In this document: piece after piece, positions 34,418-44,977 of the stretch
Numbering within the stretch: position 1 is the first letter of the stretch
Layout: every line of letters begins with the position of its first letter
Assembly (NCBI GenBank): GCA_050998755.1
Contig: JBPCPW010000088.1
Span: 1-61,354, forward strand
Reading direction: 5' to 3'
Source of the DNA: JAXDLW01 sp050998755
GTDB lineage: Bacteria > Chloroflexota > Dormibacteria > DASZGP01
Length of the DNA stretch: 61,354 bases
Made by a program: the position numbers and the translations under genes
Notes under the pieces: generated by a model
What the model was told of the DNA's origin: nothing
What the model saw: the letters and a program-made list of their open reading frames with translations, nothing else
Database searches by the model: none

Positions 34418-36165
34418 TCAGACCTGGACGAAGGTCGCTCCCAGAGTGGTGGCCAGGGTGCGGTCGGCGGGAGTCACCCCGACAAGGATTGAGCGGGCCA
34501 GGTCGATCTTGCGGGTCTGGGCGAATGCCAGAGGCAGCCCAGGCAGCGGCGGCCGGCACCAGCAAACCGGCGGTCCGGCCGGGTGCGGGCAGAATGCGCC
34601 TTGCACCGGGCCTGTGACCAGCTCTGAGATGCGGCGTACCGCGGCGTTGAGCCGCTCGTCCATCCCGTCCGGGTTCCAGTCAAACACCAGGTGAGGCGCA
34701 CCTGGGTCAGCGGTCGTGACCGCATCCTTCCAGCCGGGTCGGCTCAGCGCCGCCGCAGCGACCAGGGTGCCCTTTGTCGGGTAGGTGGTGCGCGGCGAGC
34801 GCATGAATGCCAGCCGCTCCACGTGGCCGAAGCCCTCATCGGTCGCCGGCTCCTCGAGCTGGCGCAGGGCACGCATCTGGGACGTGGGCATGAGCACTCC
34901 CGGCTCGGTGCGGGCCAGCGAGCGCAATTCCTCGGGCGACGGCAATGACCCCGCACGAAGCAGGATCCTCTCGACCAGGTTGACCTGGGCCTGAGCCAGG
35001 GGGGTGTCCAGCCATATGCAGCGCGTCGCGAGCCAGTGTCGCTTGGCCGTCTCGATGACATAGCTGCGAGAGGCACGGGTGAGGTAGGTGTTGTCAAGGA
35101 CGACTCTGCGGCTGCCGGCTGACAACCTGGCGTCAAGCGTCACGGCGATCTGCCCCAGCGACTCACCGACCTCGTCACGGTTGAGGCGCACATAATCGCG
35201 AGCGACGAATTTCTCCGCGAGCCGGCTCTTGCCCGCGCCCGGTATGCCCATCAGCACGACCACCTCTCCTTCGACCGCGGGTGACGGCGGCTGCGCGGCC
35301 CCGGCGGCGGGCCTCCCAAACGCCAGATCGAGGCGCGACTGGTCATCTGGATCGAGGCGGATTGCCGCTGCGCGAACGGCGGAGCGCACCTGGTCGGGTC
35401 GCCGTGCCCCGGGGATCACCACGACCTCCGGGGAGAGATCCAGAAGCCAGGCGATGGCGATCTCGGCCGGCGTGGAACCATGTGCGCGGGCCACCTCGGC
35501 CAGCACCTCGCGGCGTCCGAGCCCCTTGGCGCGCCTCGGCCCTCCGAGCGGTGAGTGCGCGATGACGGCAATCCCCGCATCGTGGCAGAGCTCGACGACG
35601 CCTCCCCGTAGGGCCTGGTTCTCGACCGGGCTGAGGGCGATTTCGACGGCGGCAATATCGGCGAGCCCGAGTGCCTCCTGCAGCTGCCCGCGGTTGACAT
35701 TCGAGAGGCCGACGCGCCGTACCATGCCGGTGGTCTGGAGGCGCGCCAGGGCGCGGATCGAGGTCCCCCACGGCGTGCGGGGATCGGGCGCGTGGGCAGG
35801 TACAGGTCTATTGGCAGGCCATCGAGGTCGAGGAGACTGGCCTCGCAGTCGGCGAGGATGGTCTTGCCGCGACCGTCGGGGATCCAGGCGTCCCCGGTAC
35901 GGGTCATGCCTCCCTTGGTCACCACGCGCACGACTTCCGCCGCGCCACTGTCACGGACGGCGTGCGCCAGCAGCCTCTCGTTGTGACCGAACTCGACCGG
36001 GCTGCGCCCGTACGCGCGCGCTGTGTCGAACAGGGTGACGCCGGCCTCCACGGCCGCCAGGACGGTGGCATGGGCCAATTCTTCACTGCGATCCTCGGCC
36101 GTCGAGAGCCGCATGCAACCCAGCCCCACACGGAGCTCGGTGGCATCAAGCCAGGGCCGGCGCAT
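34418..36165 (-). pseudogene. Aldo/keto reductase - P-loop kinase - HAD-like fusion, interrupted by a frameshift
   Basis: Two overlapping frames form one gene. The first (ATG 36165) encodes the start of an aldo/keto reductase (GLGCMRL, FDTARAYG with Asp-Tyr, TKGGM). The second carries the rest (HAPDPRTPWGTSIRAL, VGLSNVN, AHSPLGG). The switch is at 35795-35796, where a codon between Leu and His has only two bases. After the reductase comes a P-loop kinase (LMGIPGAGKSRLAEKF) with a polynucleotide-kinase-like order, then a HAD-like tail (CPHPAGPPVCWCRPPLPGL, SILVGVTPAD) that lacks the N-terminal DxD motif. It may be a sequence error, a real mutation, or programmed frameshifting. The intact protein would have about 582 aa. 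Confidence 0.7.
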
Positions 36166-36198
36166 CAGGACCCCAACCTCGCGCCGGTCAACCCGCGG

Positions 36199-38346
36199 TT
36201 ACGGAGTCCCTTCAGGCGACAGTTGGCGCCGGCGCCATGCACGCAGGGGGAAAAGAAGGAGTGCGAGCCCCACAATCCCTGCCAGCGCGGGGGCCAGATC
36301 GGGCACCGACGCTGGCGGCTGTGGCGCCCCGGGGCTGGGGCCGGACAGTGCCGGGTAGGGGTCCATGTAGTACCGACTGACATCGCCGTTGGCTGCGGTG
36401 ACCATCATGCCCCGGGTGTTGAGGTCCGCTCCCGGCTGTGGTTGACCATCGGCGTCCATGAAGACCCCGTTGTAGTCCACCGCATGGCCGCCGAAATTAC
36501 CGATGCCGTCGACAGCGACCAGGGTCCCGGTCCCTGGCGCGAAGGTGGTGGTGCCGTTGGGCAGCACCCACATCCCGATCGGGGCCGCGGCCCCCTTGCG
36601 CGTGAAGGTTCCGTCAGCCAGCAGGAAGCGTCCGGATTGGATATGGGCGAGCGGGTCCGGGCGCGCGTCGAGCAGGGTGGCCAGGTGCTGCGCGATTATG
36701 TTGCTGGCGTCCGGACCGAGAGACTCGCTCTCGAGCTTGTGCTTGTGCCCGCGGGGATCGACGTTGCTGGCGGGGTTGCCGTTGTTGCAGGCCGGGTCGG
36801 CATACACCGCCTGGATCTCGTACCAGGCCCAGGCGGGCGTCTCGTAGCCGATCATGTCGTTACCCAGTCCCATCTCCAGCCGGTGGGCGGCGGTGGCGTG
36901 CCATGCGGGAACGGGTGGGTTGGGCCGGTTGGGACAGCTTGCCTCTTCGATGCCGAACGGGCTGCCGAGCGACAGACCCGGGAACGATTCGCCCGGGTTG
37001 GCGAGCAATTGCAGCCCCGGACCAAGGTCAAGCAACCCCACCTCTGTTTTGACGGCAGGCCCGGCGATGCCGAACAGGGCGCCATCGGTGGCCAGGTGGC
37101 GGTGCGCGAAGAGACCAGCGGCAAAGGCCGCGGCGAAGACGTTGTTCTGCAGGGGCACATCGAATATGTCGCGCTGGACGCTGAGCGCGTGGGGCGCGAT
37201 GACATTCCCCGGACCCATCCCGGCGATCGCCGCCTGCACCCGGCCGGCGATGGCGCTCCCGGTCGCTGCCGGGAGTGATAGGCAGCCCTCCCCGGGGCAG
37301 ACGCTATCCGGGACAAGGTGTGGGTCCTCGATGCTGCCGTTGTCGGCAGGGATGAACATGGCGTGACCGCCGAGCGCGCTCTCAAGGCCCGCTGCGTAGA
37401 CGCCCGGCCAATCGTCGGAGACGGTGCGGTTGACCTTCTGCCCGCCGGAGAGGGCGCTGTCCGGGGCGTGACCGGTCTGCTGGTTGTGGGCGGCCCAGTT
37501 GAGAAGCGTCTCGATATTCGCGCCCGTCCCGGTGTTGTAAAGCTGCAGGATGCGAAGCTTGGGGTCGATGGTCGCCGGGGACTGGTCGTCGTTGGTGGTG
37601 GGGAAGGTCACGCTCAGGCGGGCCTTGAAGTTGGCGGCCTGGACATCGGCAGCGCGCATCCCTGCCGGCTGCATGGCGTCAAACGCCTGCTCGGCGGCGG
37701 CTGCCGACTGGTTCACAAGGAAAGAGATGTAATAGTCGTCGATCCCCGAGCGTGCGCCGGCGGGAACGGTGGGATCGCTCGGCGCGCCATAGATGCCGAT
37801 GGGGTCGGGCGACGACTCGTTGTGGGTGGAACTGACAAACACATCGGCGACCCCGGCGCGGTCAGCTCTGACCTTCTGGCGGATGAGGTTGATGTCCTCG
37901 TTCATCAGGCCCTGCGACGTGATCGACATGATGACCACCGATTTCGAGCCATCCGAAATCGCCAGCGCGCGGGCCCAGATGTCGTCATGGATCCACTGCA
38001 ACAGGTGGTCGACCCCGCCGGACGAATAGACGCCGTCGTAGCGTCCGTTGTTGTTCGCGTCGCAGAACGGGTCCGGGTACTTGAACTCGCCGGTGCCCGC
38101 CTGGTCGACGTAGGGCTCCTCGAAGTCAAAGGTTCGATGGCCGTTGAAGACCGTGGTGTTGCAGGTTGGGAAGTCCCGGACATCGTGCGCCGGGTTGTAG
38201 AGAGGGGGGGTCACGGGGACGGCGGCTGCCCCGGCCAGCCACGTTGCCGGAGGGGGCAGGGCGCCGGCCGCACGCGGGACCAGCGGGGCGATGGATGCAG
38301 CTGCGAGCACGATCGCCGCCGCGAGCAGGCGCAGCCCGCGTCTCAC
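36199..38346 (-). CDS. Secreted ceramidase-like hydrolase with PEP-CTERM-like tail
   Basis: 715-aa protein. The GTG start at 38346 gives a signal peptide (MRRGLRLLAAAIVLAAASIA). The body has STHNESSPDPIGIYG, comparable to the STHTHSGP region of neutral/alkaline ceramidases, plus VVIMSITSQGLMN and AHNQQTGH; the family assignment is by eye and uncertain. The C-terminus is VPDLAP, a hydrophobic helix and RAWRRRQ, an exosortase-type sorting signal. The gene follows the giant protease gene by 10 nt, so both are probably one transcript. A longer frame upstream of 38346 has no signal peptide and is shadow. Confidence 0.65.
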   Translation of the reverse strand: MRRGLRLLAAAIVLAAASIAPLVPRAAGALPPPATWLAGAAAVPVTPPLYNPAHDVRDFPTCNTTVFNGHRTFDFEEPYVDQAGTGEFKYPDPFCDANNNGRYDGVYSSGGVDHLLQWIHDDIWARALAISDGSKSVVIMSITSQGLMNEDINLIRQKVRADRAGVADVFVSSTHNESSPDPIGIYGAPSDPTVPAGARSGIDDYYISFLVNQSAAAAEQAFDAMQPAGMRAADVQAANFKARLSVTFPTTNDDQSPATIDPKLRILQLYNTGTGANIETLLNWAAHNQQTGHAPDSALSGGQKVNRTVSDDWPGVYAAGLESALGGHAMFIPADNGSIEDPHLVPDSVCPGEGCLSLPAATGSAIAGRVQAAIAGMGPGNVIAPHALSVQRDIFDVPLQNNVFAAAFAAGLFAHRHLATDGALFGIAGPAVKTEVGLLDLGPGLQLLANPGESFPGLSLGSPFGIEEASCPNRPNPPVPAWHATAAHRLEMGLGNDMIGYETPAWAWYEIQAVYADPACNNGNPASNVDPRGHKHKLESESLGPDASNIIAQHLATLLDARPDPLAHIQSGRFLLADGTFTRKGAAAPIGMWVLPNGTTTFAPGTGTLVAVDGIGNFGGHAVDYNGVFMDADGQPQPGADLNTRGMMVTAANGDVSRYYMDPYPALSGPSPGAPQPPASVPDLAPALAGIVGLALLLFPLRAWRRRQLSPEGTP

Positions 38347-38356
38347 CGTCGGGACG

Positions 38357-41300
38357 TCAGCCGGCGGACGCCGCGCGCCGGCGTCGCGCCAGCGTGAGAG
38401 CAAGGACGGCTGCGCCAATGCAGGCCAGGAGCCAGACCGCCGGGACCTCGGGCACGCCTCCCGGAGGCCCTGCCGTGCTGGCGGGGTTCGACACTGCTGC
38501 CAGGTTGCCGCCGGTGCGGGTGGCGTCATTCACAGCCTGGACCTCGAACCACAGGGGACCGGCCGGCAGGTTGGCGACGGTGATCGTCTGCTGCTGCCCG
38601 GGGGTCCCGGGCACGACCACTGCCGGGGCCGCGTTTGGCCGCAGCGAGATGGCGTGAGCGCCCGCCGCCGGGGTGGCATCTGCCGACGCGACCAGCGTCG
38701 CCGTGGACCAGTTGCCATCGTCGATGGGCCCGCTCGCTGAGTAGCGAATCTCATAGCTCGCCGGGTTGCCGCAGAACAGGTTGCCGTGGGGCACCGTGAA
38801 CTGCAGCTGGGCGGTGTTTCCGCTCATCGTTGCCGTCAAGTCCTGGATCGTGGCCGGCCGCCCGGCCTTGGCCTCGAACTGGCCCGTGTTCCAGATGTCG
38901 TGCTTGTACTTCGGCCAGCTGGCGCCCGCGCAGGCCGGTGCGGTCGTCTCCCAGGCGAAGAGGCTGCCCTCGCGGGTCACGGTCACCACGCGCTGGCGCT
39001 GGACCGGCCCGAAGGTGGAGATCACCGGGGTGCTGACGATCCACCCGCCGGTGTTCTTGGGGTCCCAGCCGGCGACCTCGGTGGCGGTTGCCGCCGGTCC
39101 TGTTCCGGCGGTCTTGACGGCGCGCATGTCGGAGGTCGCGCTTCCCTGGAGGACCTCCTGGCTGCCGTCACCGACGATGTCGGCGATGCCCGGTCCGGAC
39201 AGGAATTGGAGATCGTTCATGTAGCGCGGGTAACCGCCGTGGAGCTGCCCGGTGCTGAGGCTCCAGGCCGTCACCTGGGTCTGAGCGCCCAGCTGATGCC
39301 CGGGGGCGATGGCGTCAACCGCTTTGTTGAGGCCGGTGGTGGCGGTCACCAGCACCAGGTCGCCATTGCCGGTGAGGTCACCGAAGGCGCCGGTGCCGAA
39401 GGCGTTGGCCGCCCAGGGGTCGGTGGAGTTGCTGGTCCCCGACGGGTTTAACAACGCTCCCCCAAGGGCGCGGTCGTGGAGCGTATTGGGCCCGTCGGGA
39501 CCCGGCCCCTGCCCGTAGCACGACTTCCCGTCGGAGCCAAAGACGTAGACCGGGCCGTCGGCGCTGAAGATGCCTACCTTTAGGCCCGGGCTGTTGTTCA
39601 GCGGGCAGGTGGTATTGATCAGGGACGGCGCGGTGTCCACCCCCGACCCGACCGTTGGCAGCAGCTCGTGGTCGAAGATCCCCAGCTTCACCGGCCAACC
39701 GTTGACGTACGACCTGTTCCAAGCGGTGTCCGCCAGTGCCGTCGCACAGGGGCTCGCGACGCCGTGGCAGTACCCATCACTGAAGACCGCGTAGCCGCGT
39801 CCGTTGGCCGCGCTGATCAGGCAGGTCTGGTTGTTGACCAGGCAGCCGGTGCTGGTCAACCCGCCGCCCACCGTGTCGGTGGTGGCGTTGTAGCCCCCGT
39901 CCTGGGCGGTGTTGTACTCCTCGTTGCGGCCCAGGATGATCTCCTTCTTGCCATCCCCGAGGAGGTCCCCGACCGCTGGCGAGCTGACGATCTTGGTGCC
40001 GTAGAAGGCCCCCGAGTTGGCCGTCAGGTGGAGGCGGTGGGTCCCGGGGTCGACCGACGCCACCTTGGTCGGGTCCTGGATCAGCAGGGGGAACCCGGCG
40101 CGGGTCGAGCCGTCGGAGCCGAACACGTAGAGGTGGCGGTCCAGGGCACCGTCGATGATGCTCAGCCTGCCGTCGCCCAGGTCGGCGAGGGTGGGCGCCG
40201 CGGCAAAGCCGAACTGCACGCGGTTGGCAACGTCTCGGTTGAACAGACCGGGCAGCCCCTGGCGCGAGTAGTCGAAGTTGATGTGGGTCGGGAACCCCGG
40301 CCGCAGGCAGGGCGCGCTCTGGCCAATGCTGGCGCAGTAGGCGGAGGACACCTCGAACACCGAGATGTAGCCCTGGTAGTCCGCGGCCACCACCTGCATT
40401 CGGCCGCTGCGGTCAAGGTCTCCGACGGCCACCGTGCCCAGCACCGCCGCGTAGCTGTGGCTCGCGACCGCACTTAGCGCGGGGTCGCTGAACGCCGGTT
40501 CTCGCTGCCGTTGCGTGCAGGGACTGAGGTCGTCGGGCAGCTGGCTGGCGCACAACCGGCTCACGTGCGCCGGCCAGCCCGGCAGCTCGGAGCCATCGGA
40601 ACGCAACGCGTGGACCTCACCGCTGGAGGTCCCGTAAACCAGCACGTTCTCGTTGTCCCCGAGAAGGTCAACGAGAACGGGCGAAGACTCGCCACCCGTC
40701 CCGATGTCCTTGGGGAACCCGCTCACCGCGCTGCCATTGTTGAGGCCTGAGCCGGCGTCATGGTGGGCCTGCAGCGACTTGCGATCCTCGCCGGTCAGGT
40801 TGCGGTTGTCCGTGGCCTGCACACGAACGGTGAAGGTGAACTGGTCCCACTGGTTCTGGCCGGGGGTGGTGGTGTACGGCGGGACCTTCCAGTCGGTCTG
40901 GTCGCCGTTGGGGTTGACCACGTGCGGCTTACCGGTGTAGGCCAACATCGCGTTGTTCACCTGGTCCGCGGTCAGGGTGGCCAGGGTGCCGCTGACGGGG
41001 CCGGTCTCGGTGGGGCTGGTGTAGACCGTGGTCCACTCGTCAGGATGGGGCTGGACCCCGTACGCGATCTGGACCTTGTACCGGTAGCTGGTGGCGCGGG
41101 TCGCCGCAACACGACCGCTCACCGCGACGTTGGGATGGACGAGGGTGTCGACGTTGCTGAACCACTTTGGCGAGTTGACCTCCACCTCAGGCGGTATGTT
41201 CGTTCCGCCGAGCACGGCGCGGACCTCGCAATTGGCGTTCGCCCGTCCGTAGCCGAAGTACTGGTCCCAGCCGGCGATGGAGTGGAAGCGCTCACCGGCG

Positions 41301-42850
41301 GCCTGGGGGTTGTTGTAGTTCGCCGGGGTGCCCGGCAGGTCCGTGGTGACCGGCGCGCAGGGGGCGGTGGAGCTGGGCACGGCGCCGCTGTCACCGCGGG
41401 GCTTGGGGGGGGTCGCGTCCTCGAAATCGATGTCGTCCGCGGTTCCCGCCATGATCTGCTTGACCTCGTTGGGCGAGATGTCGATACCGCGCGCCGCGTC
41501 ATACGCCGGCATGTGTCCGAGCCTGACCTCGTTCCGGGCGGTGGAGTAGATCAGCCCGGCGTAGCCTGCGCTGAGCCCTGTCGCCTCGGAGCTGCAGGAG
41601 CCGGACTCGACGGCCACGATCGTGTGGCCACCATAGTTGGTGCAGCCATTCATCAGCAGGTAGCTCTTGGTCCCCGGCCCCGAGGCGACGGTCTGGGTCA
41701 CCGAGTTGACGACCACCGTGTGGTTGGCGAAACCTGGCTGGTTGTGATGGCCGGCGGACTCGTCCGCGGCGCTGGCGATGACCACCGTGCCCTTGGCGTA
41801 GGCGTAGTCCACCGCGGCCTGCGAGATCGCCGAGTTGTTGAGCGTCCCCAGCGCCTCCTGGACCACCTGGACGCCGTTGTCCGTGGCGTAGAGCACGGCC
41901 TGGGCGAAGTCATTGACGTCGGCGATGAAGGAGTCACCGACCTTCAGCGGCATGACCATGCAGCTGGGGCAGGTGCCCAGCGCGCCCCCATTGTTGGCCT
42001 CGGCGTTGGAGTCGCGGGCCTCGCCGCTGCCGTGCCCATAGTTGGGCTCGTCGTAGGGGTCATTGGTGTGCTCCATGAAGTTCCAGCCGGCGATGTCGTG
42101 GGCAAAGCCGTTGCCGTCGTTGTCGACGTTCTGGGCGCCGTTGTCGCAGATCCGCGGGCCGGTCGCCGAGATGCTGACGAAGTGGCCCACCGGCTCTGCA
42201 TTGCCGGCGTCGAAACATGAGAAGACCTGGATCAGGTCCTCGGGCGTCAGCAGGTTCTGGGCGGCATTGCCCGAACCGCAGCACCAGTGCGGGTGATTGG
42301 GGAGATTGACCCTTGGGTCCTGGGAGTAGTCGTCGACGGTGAAGGCGCCGTCCTGGTTGAGGTCGTAGCAGATGGGGAAGCCGGGGCTGGGCAGCTTCTG
42401 GGTACGCGGTGGGAGCTGCACCCCGGTGCACGCGCTGGTGCCACTGGCCAGCTGCGGAGGCGGTAGTTCGGCCCAGTTGAGCGCGATCTTGTTGCGGAGG
42501 TCGGCCATCTTGCTGCCGTCGTTCCACATGATGCCGGAGTCGAGCACCGCGATGTGGATGTCGGGACGGCCAGTGGACACCTGAAAGGCCTTGTCCAGGC
42601 TCGCGCCCATGACGCCTCCGAGCTCCTGCGCCGTCTGGCCGGTCTGGGGGTCGCTGGAGCTGGTGATCTTGTAGTCGGAGGCGCTGTATTCGTTGGGCGG
42701 GGTGTTCGACCGCAGGTAGTTCTCATAGTCATACCGACCCGGGGCGGGCGCCGTAGGCCACGGCATGTCGGCGACCGCCACCGTCGGCGACAGCACGGCG
42801 AACAACAAGGCCCCCGCGGCAAGAACCCGCTTCCTCAATAGGTTCTGCAA
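38357..42850 (-). CDS. Giant subtilisin-like protease with beta-propeller repeats and PEP-CTERM-like tail
   Basis: 1497-aa secreted protein. TTG 42850 is preceded by GGAGAAAGG and gives a signal peptide (MQNLLRKRVLAAGALLFAVL). The S8 domain has Asp104 in AVLDSGIMW, His in NYGHGSGEARDS (normally GHGTHVAG) and Ser in SCSSEATG. An Ig-like linker follows, then FG-GAP/VCBS-type propeller repeats (SSPVLVDLLGD, GTVAVGDLDRSGRMQVV, GDLLGDGKKEIILG), a fibronectin-III-like domain near the end and a tail VPEVPA, hydrophobic helix, LARRRRAASAG. It is probably surface-anchored and may process or bind extracellular material. Divergent from the GT39-like gene. Confidence 0.85.
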   Translation of the reverse strand: MQNLLRKRVLAAGALLFAVLSPTVAVADMPWPTAPAPGRYDYENYLRSNTPPNEYSASDYKITSSSDPQTGQTAQELGGVMGASLDKAFQVSTGRPDIHIAVLDSGIMWNDGSKMADLRNKIALNWAELPPPQLASGTSACTGVQLPPRTQKLPSPGFPICYDLNQDGAFTVDDYSQDPRVNLPNHPHWCCGSGNAAQNLLTPEDLIQVFSCFDAGNAEPVGHFVSISATGPRICDNGAQNVDNDGNGFAHDIAGWNFMEHTNDPYDEPNYGHGSGEARDSNAEANNGGALGTCPSCMVMPLKVGDSFIADVNDFAQAVLYATDNGVQVVQEALGTLNNSAISQAAVDYAYAKGTVVIASAADESAGHHNQPGFANHTVVVNSVTQTVASGPGTKSYLLMNGCTNYGGHTIVAVESGSCSSEATGLSAGYAGLIYSTARNEVRLGHMPAYDAARGIDISPNEVKQIMAGTADDIDFEDATPPKPRGDSGAVPSSTAPCAPVTTDLPGTPANYNNPQAAGERFHSIAGWDQYFGYGRANANCEVRAVLGGTNIPPEVEVNSPKWFSNVDTLVHPNVAVSGRVAATRATSYRYKVQIAYGVQPHPDEWTTVYTSPTETGPVSGTLATLTADQVNNAMLAYTGKPHVVNPNGDQTDWKVPPYTTTPGQNQWDQFTFTVRVQATDNRNLTGEDRKSLQAHHDAGSGLNNGSAVSGFPKDIGTGGESSPVLVDLLGDNENVLVYGTSSGEVHALRSDGSELPGWPAHVSRLCASQLPDDLSPCTQRQREPAFSDPALSAVASHSYAAVLGTVAVGDLDRSGRMQVVAADYQGYISVFEVSSAYCASIGQSAPCLRPGFPTHINFDYSRQGLPGLFNRDVANRVQFGFAAAPTLADLGDGRLSIIDGALDRHLYVFGSDGSTRAGFPLLIQDPTKVASVDPGTHRLHLTANSGAFYGTKIVSSPAVGDLLGDGKKEIILGRNEEYNTAQDGGYNATTDTVGGGLTSTGCLVNNQTCLISAANGRGYAVFSDGYCHGVASPCATALADTAWNRSYVNGWPVKLGIFDHELLPTVGSGVDTAPSLINTTCPLNNSPGLKVGIFSADGPVYVFGSDGKSCYGQGPGPDGPNTLHDRALGGALLNPSGTSNSTDPWAANAFGTGAFGDLTGNGDLVLVTATTGLNKAVDAIAPGHQLGAQTQVTAWSLSTGQLHGGYPRYMNDLQFLSGPGIADIVGDGSQEVLQGSATSDMRAVKTAGTGPAATATEVAGWDPKNTGGWIVSTPVISTFGPVQRQRVVTVTREGSLFAWETTAPACAGASWPKYKHDIWNTGQFEAKAGRPATIQDLTATMSGNTAQLQFTVPHGNLFCGNPASYEIRYSASGPIDDGNWSTATLVASADATPAAGAHAISLRPNAAPAVVVPGTPGQQQTITVANLPAGPLWFEVQAVNDATRTGGNLAAVSNPASTAGPPGGVPEVPAVWLLACIGAAVLALTLARRRRAASAG

Positions 42851-42957
42851 TATACGCCTTTCTCCCGTCAAATGGAAACAGCGCGTTGCGGTTGGGTCTC
42901 CAGGCCCGGAGAGGACTGGTAGGCTGGGGATCCTTGGGCGGGCGAACTGGGGTTCTG

Positions 42958-44964
42958 TTGATCAACGTGCGCCGCTTCTTGCCCGGTGCGCGCTGGCTGG
43001 CTGTAGCGCTGCCGCCCGCCTTCGTTGCGGGGTTCGGCCTGGGCAGCCTGATCACCGGGCTGCTGCCGTTTGACGCCAGCGCGGCCGAGCGTGCGCGCCT
43101 GGTGACGGCGGTCTTCGGTTCCCCGTCAGCGCCGGTGGGTCAGCCCGGGCTCAGCGTCTTCGGCGCCCGCGATGGCAGCAGCCTGCAGCTCCTGGCCGGC
43201 TCTCGTGCCGACCTGCTCCGACTGGGGGTCGTCGCCGCGTCGTTACTGGCCCTGCTGACCATGGTGGGCATCGCCATGTTGATGGCAACCTCTCGTGCGC
43301 TGCGCCGTACCCGCAGGGAGTCCGGGGCGACCGCGGTGGCAACCCCGGCGCCGTCGGCACCCGGGTCTCGACGCGCCTGGCACGTGATCCCCATCGAGGG
43401 GATCCTGGTTTTCGCAGTCGCCCTGGCGGCCAACCTGGCAGCCGCCTGGTACCTGGTCTTCCATCTCAACTACGTGCCCGGTGATGCTTATGCGCGCGTC
43501 GCCAACGCGTTCTATGTGCTCTTTTCGCGCGATCCCCACCTGGGTGCGATCGGGTTCATCTGGGCGCCACTTCCGAGCTTCCTCGATCTCCCCATCCTGT
43601 TGTTGCGCGACGCTTTTCCCGAGCTTGTGCATCGCGCCTTTGCCGGCTGCATCGAATCCGCCGTCTTTGGCGCCGCCACAGCGGTGCTGGTAAACAGCGG
43701 GTTTCGCCGATACGGCACGCGGGCGCCCCTTCGCTGGCTCTTCGCCGCCGCCTACGCATTCAACCCATTGATCCTGTATTACAGCGCCAATGGGATGAGC
43801 GAGGCGATGCTGATCTTCTTCCTCGTCGCCTCGCTACTCCTCCTGCTGCGATGGACCGAGACCCGCTCTGGTAGCACCCTGGCGGCGCTGGCGGTGGTTA
43901 CCGCGCTGGGCACGCTGGTGCGTTACGAGGCCTGGGTGTTCGCAGTCGTGATGGCCGCTGCCGTCGGCCTGGTGGTCATCGGGCGACGTGTGCCCTGGCG
44001 TGAGGCGGAGACCAGCCTGCTGCTGTACATCCTGCCGGTGGGATACGCGATGTTGCTGTGGATAGGGGCCAACGCCGTGATCCAGCGCGACCCGCTCTAC
44101 TTCATGCGCGGGCCGTACGCCAACGGCAAGGAGGCGGTGGCCATTCACCTCTATGACGCTTCGGCGCTGCGGGCGCTCGAGACCTGGCCCGCGGCATTGC
44201 ACTTTGTCGCCGACGAGATAGTCGTCCTCTACCCGGTGTTCCTGCTGACGCTCGGCATACTTGCGTTGGTCGTGGCGTTGCGGGGCGGGGCGAGGGTCGC
44301 GCTGGGCCTGGTGGGCCTCAGCCTGTCGGTCGTGGCGCTCCAGGTGGTCCTGGTGAAGACCGGCCAGTCCTTCTTATACCAGCGCTTCTTCATGACGATC
44401 ATCCCGTTCACCTTCGTGATCGCGGCGTACGTGTTCGGAAGGCTGCCGGCGTGGTGGCTGCGACTATCCCTCGCAGTGCCGGTGCTGGTCATGCTGCTGG
44501 TGGGTAACAGCTTCACATTGCTGGCGATGGCCGATCCGCGCTACAACGAAGAGCAGCCCATCCTCAAGGCCGCGATGATGACCCAGCCTGCCCAGAATCC
44601 CTATTTCCAGAGCTTCGCCGAGCCGCGCCGGATTGCCGAGGAGATCGAGCGCATCGACACCGGCCACGCCCCCGTGCTGGCCGATAGTTGGATGGCCTTC
44701 AAGATAGTGATGAATTCGCCTCATTCCAGCTCATACATCGTCACCAGTGACCGCGATTTCGAGGCGGCTGTAAACGAACCTGATGTGCACCACGTTGCCT
44801 ATTTCCTGGTGCCAGAGCCTATCGGCCTTGGCACCATCGACCGGGTCAACCGGCTGTACCCCGGGTTCTGGCGGGACGGCGGCGGCTTCGGCCAGCTGGT
44901 CGCCGACCTCGGCGGCACCGAGCACTGGCGCCTGTTTCGCATCCGTGGCGGCAGCGGTCGGTGA
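42958..44964 (+). CDS. GT39-like membrane glycosyltransferase (ArnT/PMT superfamily)
   Basis: 668-aa multi-pass protein. A first membrane segment, a linker and a second TM group precede the GT-C acidic loop YVPGDAYARVANAFYVLFSRDP, with Asp before Ala-Tyr. About ten further helices and an extracytoplasmic C-terminal domain (about residues 520-668) follow. It should use a polyprenyl-phosphate sugar. The start is uncertain: TTG 42958 has GGGG 8-11 nt upstream; GTG 42967 and TTG 42934 are alternatives. Divergent to the protease gene with about 100 bp between them, so both may share regulation. Confidence 0.7.
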   Translation: MINVRRFLPGARWLAVALPPAFVAGFGLGSLITGLLPFDASAAERARLVTAVFGSPSAPVGQPGLSVFGARDGSSLQLLAGSRADLLRLGVVAASLLALLTMVGIAMLMATSRALRRTRRESGATAVATPAPSAPGSRRAWHVIPIEGILVFAVALAANLAAAWYLVFHLNYVPGDAYARVANAFYVLFSRDPHLGAIGFIWAPLPSFLDLPILLLRDAFPELVHRAFAGCIESAVFGAATAVLVNSGFRRYGTRAPLRWLFAAAYAFNPLILYYSANGMSEAMLIFFLVASLLLLLRWTETRSGSTLAALAVVTALGTLVRYEAWVFAVVMAAAVGLVVIGRRVPWREAETSLLLYILPVGYAMLLWIGANAVIQRDPLYFMRGPYANGKEAVAIHLYDASALRALETWPAALHFVADEIVVLYPVFLLTLGILALVVALRGGARVALGLVGLSLSVVALQVVLVKTGQSFLYQRFFMTIIPFTFVIAAYVFGRLPAWWLRLSLAVPVLVMLLVGNSFTLLAMADPRYNEEQPILKAAMMTQPAQNPYFQSFAEPRRIAEEIERIDTGHAPVLADSWMAFKIVMNSPHSSSYIVTSDRDFEAAVNEPDVHHVAYFLVPEPIGLGTIDRVNRLYPGFWRDGGGFGQLVADLGGTEHWRLFRIRGGSGR

Positions 44965-44977
44965 GTGCCCTCGGCGA

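Noticed and set aside
40760..42220. 486-codon plus-strand frame inside the protease gene
   Set aside because: Repetitive Gly/Val/Arg composition typical of antisense of a GC-rich gene; no start signal.
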